Below, piece by piece: positions 7,335 through 11,213 of a stretch of DNA of 11,213 nucleotides (positions within the stretch are counted from its first letter, which is position 1; the number at the start of each line of letters is the position of its first letter). The DNA comes from Balneolaceae bacterium (lineage in GTDB: Bacteria; Bacteroidota; Rhodothermia; Balneolales; Balneolaceae). A program made the position numbers and the translations under genes. Under the pieces are notes generated by a model that did not search any database, was not told the DNA's origin, and saw nothing but the letters and a program-made list of their open reading frames with translations. Location: the NCBI GenBank assembly GCA_007123785.1, contig SLGL01000347.1, positions 1-11,213 on the forward strand, given 5' to 3'.

Positions 7335-8609
7335 ATGAAAAAGAGTTCAATTCTGCTTCTCATCTTTTTCCTGTTTATCTCCTGCACGCCCTCCGAAACC
7401 GAGCAGGCTGAACGCGTATCCACACCTGAAGATCTCGGGTTTGATATTGAAAAACTTGCGGAACTGGATCATCTTTTCGAGACAGAAATTGAGGAAGGGC
7501 GAATCGCCGGAGCAGCAGCTCTGATCAAGCGGCACGGAGAAATTGCACTGAAAGATGCATGGGGCTGGCAGGATATCGAAGAAGAGCAGCTTTTGGAACC
7601 CGATCATCTTTTTCGCATCGCTTCGATGACCAAAGCGATCACAAGTGCAGCTATCCTTCAATTATACGAACGAGGTGATCTTGATTTGGATGACCCGCTC
7701 GAGAATTACATCCCCGAGTTCGCCGATCCACGGGTACTGACTGAATTTGACAAGGAGACCGGAGAATTTGAAACTCGACCAGCCGCACGAAGCATAACCA
7801 TACATGATCTGCTTACGCACACATCTGGTATTGCTTATGGATTCAATAACGAAACTTTCGGCATTTTATACGAAAAGGCAGGTATTCCAGATCTCGGAAC
7901 CGAGTCTGATCTCACAATCGAAGAAGCGATGGCTGCACTCGGAGAACTGCCCCTTGCTCACGACCCCGGCGAAGAGTACACTTACGGTCTCAATACCGAT
8001 GTATTGGGGCGTGTGATTGAAGTGGTATCCGGACAAACACTGGCAGAATATTTTGAAGAACATATTTTCAGGCCTCTCGGCATGCAAAATACCGGTTTTT
8101 ACCTTCCCGGCCGCGAAGATGACCTTGTCACCCTTTATACCACGGTCGAAGATGAGCTATTACCGGCTCCATCGAATGAAGATCAGATCATCACCCCGAA
8201 TTTCCCTGTTCAGGGAGCCATGAGCTACTACTCAGGAGGCGCCGGTTTAACCTCAACTGTTTACGATTATTCCCGGTTTTTGCAAGCCCTGCTGAACGGC
8301 GGTGAACTTAACGGAAACCGGATTCTTGAAGAAGAAACCTGGAAATTAATGTCCACACATCAAATTGATGAATTGAGACTTGGTGACAACAAGTTCGGTT
8401 ACGGCCTGCACATCACCACTCCCGAAGGAGCGGATGAAGGAAAACGACCTCCCGGCAGTCTTAGCTGCGGTGGTATTTTTCAGACTACTTACTGGATAGA
8501 TCCTGTTAATGAGATGACCCTTGTGATGTACACCCAGGTATATCCTTCACCCACACAGGCTGAATTTTATGATCGGTTTGAGCGAATTATATACTCTTCG
8601 ATCAATTGA
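7335..8609 (+). CDS. Serine hydrolase lipoprotein, beta-lactamase class C / penicillin-binding-protein-like family
   Basis: This protein has the serine hydrolase fold shared by class C beta-lactamases, DD-peptidases and esterases (Pfam Beta-lactamase). The start at ATG 7335 gives MKKSSILLLIFFLFISC, a short lipoprotein signal with Cys17 as the likely lipidated residue. The in-frame ATG at 7281 lies inside the terminator-like hairpin and would bury the signal, so I reject it. The catalytic SxxK is S97-M-T-K100. HDLLTHTSG at 157-165 is the family's conserved segment. The catalytic tyrosine is probably Y217 in YTYGLNTDVLG, where relatives have YS-type motifs. The third motif region is GSLSCGGIFQTTYWIDP near the C-terminus. 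The mature protein is about 407 residues and periplasmic or surface-facing. Members of this family are commonly esterases or peptidases, and resistance to beta-lactams should not be assumed. It is the last gene before a repeat-rich gap. Confidence 0.9.
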   Translation: MKKSSILLLIFFLFISCTPSETEQAERVSTPEDLGFDIEKLAELDHLFETEIEEGRIAGAAALIKRHGEIALKDAWGWQDIEEEQLLEPDHLFRIASMTKAITSAAILQLYERGDLDLDDPLENYIPEFADPRVLTEFDKETGEFETRPAARSITIHDLLTHTSGIAYGFNNETFGILYEKAGIPDLGTESDLTIEEAMAALGELPLAHDPGEEYTYGLNTDVLGRVIEVVSGQTLAEYFEEHIFRPLGMQNTGFYLPGREDDLVTLYTTVEDELLPAPSNEDQIITPNFPVQGAMSYYSGGAGLTSTVYDYSRFLQALLNGGELNGNRILEEETWKLMSTHQIDELRLGDNKFGYGLHITTPEGADEGKRPPGSLSCGGIFQTTYWIDPVNEMTLVMYTQVYPSPTQAEFYDRFERIIYSSIN

Positions 8610-8610
8610 A

Positions 8611-8673
8611 TTCTGTCAACATTAGCTCCTGATCATGCCGAATAGCTGGCAACACCATGAGGAGGTGACAGAA
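8611..8673. repeat. Imperfect long inverted repeat downstream of the serine hydrolase
   Basis: TTCTGTCA (8611-8618) pairs with TGACAGAA (8666-8673), CTCCT (8626-8630) with AGGAG (8660-8664), and CATG (8634-8637) with CATG (8656-8659). This gives 17 base pairs broken by small bulges, starting one base after the hydrolase stop. No U-tract follows, so it is either a weak terminator or a mobile or REP-type palindrome. Confidence 0.55.
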
Positions 8674-8682
8674 ACCAAAATT

Positions 8683-8694
8683 GTTACCGGTAAC
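8683..8694. repeat. Perfect 12-bp palindrome
   Basis: GTTACCGGTAAC is its own reverse complement. It could be a dimeric regulator site or part of the surrounding repeat array. No gene starts nearby on either strand, which argues against an operator. Confidence 0.4.
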
Positions 8695-8780
8695 CTAATC
8701 CCGACGCATTTCAGTCATAATGAATTCGAGACATTTCCCCGCGATGGGAACTAACGTAAACAACGCCTTACACTCCTTCC

Positions 8781-8843
8781 AATGACAAGGAGATTTCTCG
8801 ACTCCATGCGGAAAAGCACCGCATTCCGCTCGAAATGACAAAG
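8781..8843 (-). repeat. REP-like dispersed intergenic element
   Basis: Read on the minus strand, it begins GTCATTTCGAGCGGAATGCGG and ends GTCGAGAAATCTC, with a perfect 6-bp hairpin (ATGCGG 8806-8811 with CCGCAT 8819-8824) in the middle. I recall GTCATTTCGA...GAGAAATCTC as a common dispersed intergenic sequence in Bacteroidota-related genomes. The element is flanked by AATGACAA at 8781-8788 and again at 8834-8841, which could be a duplicated end or a target-site duplication. Confidence 0.6.
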
Positions 8844-8850
8844 GCCTTTG
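8839..8850. repeat. Perfect 12-bp palindrome joining two repeats
   Basis: CAAAGGCCTTTG is self-complementary. It sits exactly at the junction of the REP-like element and the following inverted repeat, sharing bases with both. Confidence 0.4.
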
Positions 8851-8921
8851 GGGTGAAGGCGCGGCGCACTTCAATCACAGCCAGGCCAACGCTCACCACT
8901 GCGCCGCTTGGAATTCACCCC
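8850..8921. repeat. 72-bp inverted repeat between two converging transcription units
   Basis: GGGGTGAA (8850-8857) and GCGGCGCA (8861-8868) are matched by TGCGCCGC (8900-8907) and TTCACCCC (8914-8921). This gives 16 base pairs with a small internal loop and a 31-base apical loop. It lies about 50 bases past the dnaE stop and may end dnaE transcription, although a T-run is lacking. Together with its neighbours it makes 8610-8973 a block of repeats with no convincing gene. Confidence 0.55.
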
Positions 8922-8935
8922 GTCACTCAGTCACT

Positions 8936-8959
8936 CCCTCTCCCAATCTCCCCGTCCCC
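8936..8959 (-). other. G-quadruplex motif just past the dnaE stop
   Basis: On the minus strand, the same sense as dnaE, four runs of G (4, 4, 3 and 3 bases) are separated by loops of 2, 5 and 3 bases. This fits the standard G3+N1-7 pattern. The motif lies 14-38 bases beyond the dnaE stop codon. Folding in the cell is not shown. Confidence 0.45.
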
Positions 8960-8973
8960 ATTACTCATGCCGT

Positions 8974-11213
8974 TTACTTCCCCCTCGACAAATGAACCGC
9001 CTTCCTGCCCACCAGGTCCCGAAGTCCTAAAAGCAGCTCGTTACTCGGTTCTACCACAAACTTTCTCACGTTCATATTGATCGGTTTTTTGGCATGATCC
9101 GAACGAATCTCAAACCGGATGGGCGTCTCACCTTTGTGAGTACTGAACAATGTTGCCATCTGAAGGAGATCATCTTTTGAAAGTTCGCTTGTGCGCAATT
9201 TTACTTTCAGTTCGAGCTGTCCCTGGAATTTTTCACGCAGGTTTTCCACTCTTTCAAGACTGTTGGCAATGATTTTCGGTGTATTATCTTTTTTCGATAT
9301 AGTGCCTTCCGCCAGAACAACGGTATCGGGAACAATCAGCCCCTGATGGCGATCGTACACTTCACTAAAGATGAGCATTTCGGTACTTCCCTTTAAATCT
9401 TCAATCTGGGCAAATGCCATCGGCCGGCCTTTGCGGTCGGTTACCCTTTTTACTGCTGTGATAATACCGATTACTTTTACCGACTCACGATCGTTCAGTT
9501 TACCGAGAGTATCCTCCGAAAGATCGTGGCTCGCAAACAGGCTCACATCTTCTTTATGCCGGTCCAGCGGGTGCCCGCTCAGGTAAAAACCGATGAGTTC
9601 CCGCTCTTTGTTCAGGCGTTCTATGTTTGTCCACGGAGGGCATTCCCGCAGCTTCGGTTCACTTAGCATTCCGCTGCCGCCACTGCCGCCGAACAGGCTT
9701 GCCTGGTTTAACCGCTCCTCTTCCTGTTTACGCTGTGCATAGCTCAAAACATCCTCAATACTGGCCAGAAGCTGAGCCCGGTTTTGATGAAGCGTATCGA
9801 ACGCACCGGCCTGTGCAAGACTTTCAATCGTTTTTTTGTTGCAAACCCGTGTATCAATGCGAGAAGAGAAATCGAAGATACTCCGGAATTCTCCTTTTTC
9901 ATTCCTCTCCTTCACAATCTGTTCAATCGCTGCAGATCCAACGCCTTTGATAGCCGACATACCGTACTGTACACGACCGGATTTCGCAATAAATTTACCT
10001 TCGGCCGAGTTGATGTTTGGCGGATCCACCGGAATGCCGATGCGCTGGCACTCCTCAATAAAAAAGCTCACCTTTTTGATGTCGCCCATGTTGTGGCTCA
10101 GCACAGCGGCCATATATTCCGCTGTATAATTCGCCTTGAAATACATGGTTTGATATGCTACCACCGAGTATGCTGCCGAGTGTGATTTGTTAAATCCATA
10201 CCCGGCAAACAACGCCATTTTATCGAAAACTTCTTTGGCGGTTTTTTTGTCGTAACCCTTTTCCACCGCCTGTTTGATGAACTTCTCCTCTTCGGGAGGT
10301 AACAGTTCAGGCTGCTTTTTACCCATGATCCGCCTGAGCACATCCGCTTCACCGAGCGAGTAGCCGCCCATTCGCTGCGCCACCATCATGATCTGCTCCT
10401 GGTAGATCATGATTCCATAGGTCGGTTCCAGGATATCCAGCAAGTCTTCGTGATCGTACTCCACCTGCTCCTCGCCATGTTTTCTGCGGATATAATCCGG
10501 GATAAACTGCATCGGGCCGGGCCGGTAAAGTGCGTTCATGGCGATCAGATCGTTAATACTGGTCGGTTTGAGCTGCTTCAGGTACTTGCGCATTCCGTCC
10601 GATTCGAACTGGAAAATTCCCACTGTAGCACCTTTCTGATACATCTCGAACGTGGGTTCATCATCCAGCGGAATATCATCCAGGTTGTACTCTGTACCGT
10701 GATTTTCCTTCACATAATGAATCGCCGTTTTCAGGATGGATAGAGTCTTCAGGCCGAGGAAATCCATCTGCAGCATCCCGGCATCCTCAATCACTTTACC
10801 GTCGAACTGGGTAACGTAGAGATCGGCATCATTGGCAGAACAAACAGGGATATATTTGGTGAGTTTATCCGGAGCTATGATCACTCCGGCAGCGTGAATG
10901 CCGGTATTCCGGACCGAGCCTTCCAGTGTTTCCGCCATTTGAAGGGTTTGGCCTTCGAGCTTATCATCCTGCTGTTTGAGTTCCCGTAACTCTTTCACTT
11001 CTTTGAAAGCATCTTCCAGCGAAATCCCAATCGTTTCGGGGACCAGTTTGGCGATCCGGTCGGCATCGGGCAGCGGCAGGTTCAGTACACGGGCTACATC
11101 CCGCACCGACGACCGGGCTGCCATCGTTCCGAAGGTGATGATATGAGCCACCTGATCCTTTCCATATTTTTGAACCACATAATCGATCACACGCTGGCGT
11201 CCGTCATCATCAA
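8974..11213 (-). CDS. dnaE: DNA polymerase III subunit alpha, C-terminal 745 residues (5' end off the window)
   Basis: This is the replicative C-family polymerase subunit, acting in the cytoplasm at the fork with the sliding clamp. The frame is open to the right edge. The first visible residues, DDDGRQRVIDYV followed by AHIITFGTMAARSSVRDV, are the palm segment next to the first two catalytic aspartates, so the PHP domain and early palm lie outside. The third catalytic Asp is in MDFLGLKTLS (codon at 10762-10764). ALYRPGPMQFIPDYIRRKHG, IYQEQIM and GYGFNKSHSAAYS follow. A helix-hairpin-helix region (GMSAIKGVGSAAIEQI) comes next, then a canonical clamp-binding motif QASLF (9691-9705), an OB fold (VKVIGIITAVKRV...) and a C-terminal tail domain. 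No frameshift or missing motif is visible. The upstream GTG at 11188-11190 is an internal codon, not the start. The gene converges on the serine hydrolase across the repeat-rich gap. Confidence 0.97.
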   Translation of the reverse strand, partial: DDDGRQRVIDYVVQKYGKDQVAHIITFGTMAARSSVRDVARVLNLPLPDADRIAKLVPETIGISLEDAFKEVKELRELKQQDDKLEGQTLQMAETLEGSVRNTGIHAAGVIIAPDKLTKYIPVCSANDADLYVTQFDGKVIEDAGMLQMDFLGLKTLSILKTAIHYVKENHGTEYNLDDIPLDDEPTFEMYQKGATVGIFQFESDGMRKYLKQLKPTSINDLIAMNALYRPGPMQFIPDYIRRKHGEEQVEYDHEDLLDILEPTYGIMIYQEQIMMVAQRMGGYSLGEADVLRRIMGKKQPELLPPEEEKFIKQAVEKGYDKKTAKEVFDKMALFAGYGFNKSHSAAYSVVAYQTMYFKANYTAEYMAAVLSHNMGDIKKVSFFIEECQRIGIPVDPPNINSAEGKFIAKSGRVQYGMSAIKGVGSAAIEQIVKERNEKGEFRSIFDFSSRIDTRVCNKKTIESLAQAGAFDTLHQNRAQLLASIEDVLSYAQRKQEEERLNQASLFGGSGGSGMLSEPKLRECPPWTNIERLNKERELIGFYLSGHPLDRHKEDVSLFASHDLSEDTLGKLNDRESVKVIGIITAVKRVTDRKGRPMAFAQIEDLKGSTEMLIFSEVYDRHQGLIVPDTVVLAEGTISKKDNTPKIIANSLERVENLREKFQGQLELKVKLRTSELSKDDLLQMATLFSTHKGETPIRFEIRSDHAKKPINMNVRKFVVEPSNELLLGLRDLVGRKAVHLSRGK

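Noticed and set aside
8835..9080. 81-codon plus-strand frame across the repeat block
   Set aside because: It is made of repeat sequence and the antisense of the dnaE end, with a low-complexity Ser/Pro-rich product.
9371..10743. Several plus-strand frames opposite dnaE
   Set aside because: All are antisense shadows of a fully conserved polymerase gene.

Overview
This window comes from a moderate-GC bacterium of the Bacteroidota/Rhodothermota/Balneolota kind. The grounds are the protein families present (a choice-of-anchor-B seven-bladed propeller lipoprotein and a Bacteroidota-type alpha-oxoamine synthase), weak or absent Shine-Dalgarno sequences at most starts, and one possible TTG-N19-TAnnTTT promoter. 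The phylum is inferred from remembered family resemblance, not from a search.

Left region (1-2206): the last codons of an unidentified gene overlap, by TGATG, a 706-codon reading frame. That frame looks like a chimera. A secretion signal and about 75 residues resembling the N-terminus of Bacteroidota GH31 alpha-glucosidase/xylosidase-type enzymes run in frame into an AT-rich asparagine-synthase/lasso-cyclase-like protein. The latter keeps the ATP pyrophosphatase P-loop (SGGYDSR) but has no N-terminal Cys nucleophile. Base composition drops sharply near the join. This is the most unusual feature of the window.

Middle region (2452-8609): YegS/diacylglycerol-kinase-type lipid kinase (+); a convergent 64-codon unknown small gene (-); a divergently placed lipoprotein with seven propeller blades whose stop overlaps the start of an aldo/keto reductase (ATGA); a PLP-dependent alpha-oxoamine synthase probably making a long-chain amino-ketone for sphingolipid- or sulfonolipid-type membrane lipids; a perfect 13-bp hairpin; and a beta-lactamase-fold serine hydrolase lipoprotein. 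The lipid kinase and the acyltransferase both point to envelope lipid work, but nothing shows they act together.

Right region (8610-11213): about 360 bp without a gene, packed with inverted repeats and palindromes, including what looks like a dispersed REP-like element, plus a G-quadruplex motif just past the dnaE stop. Then comes the C-terminal two thirds of DNA polymerase III alpha (dnaE) on the minus strand, running off the right edge. Apart from the chimeric left end and the repeat-rich stretch, this reads as an ordinary chromosomal neighbourhood. I do not see a clear new multi-gene system.
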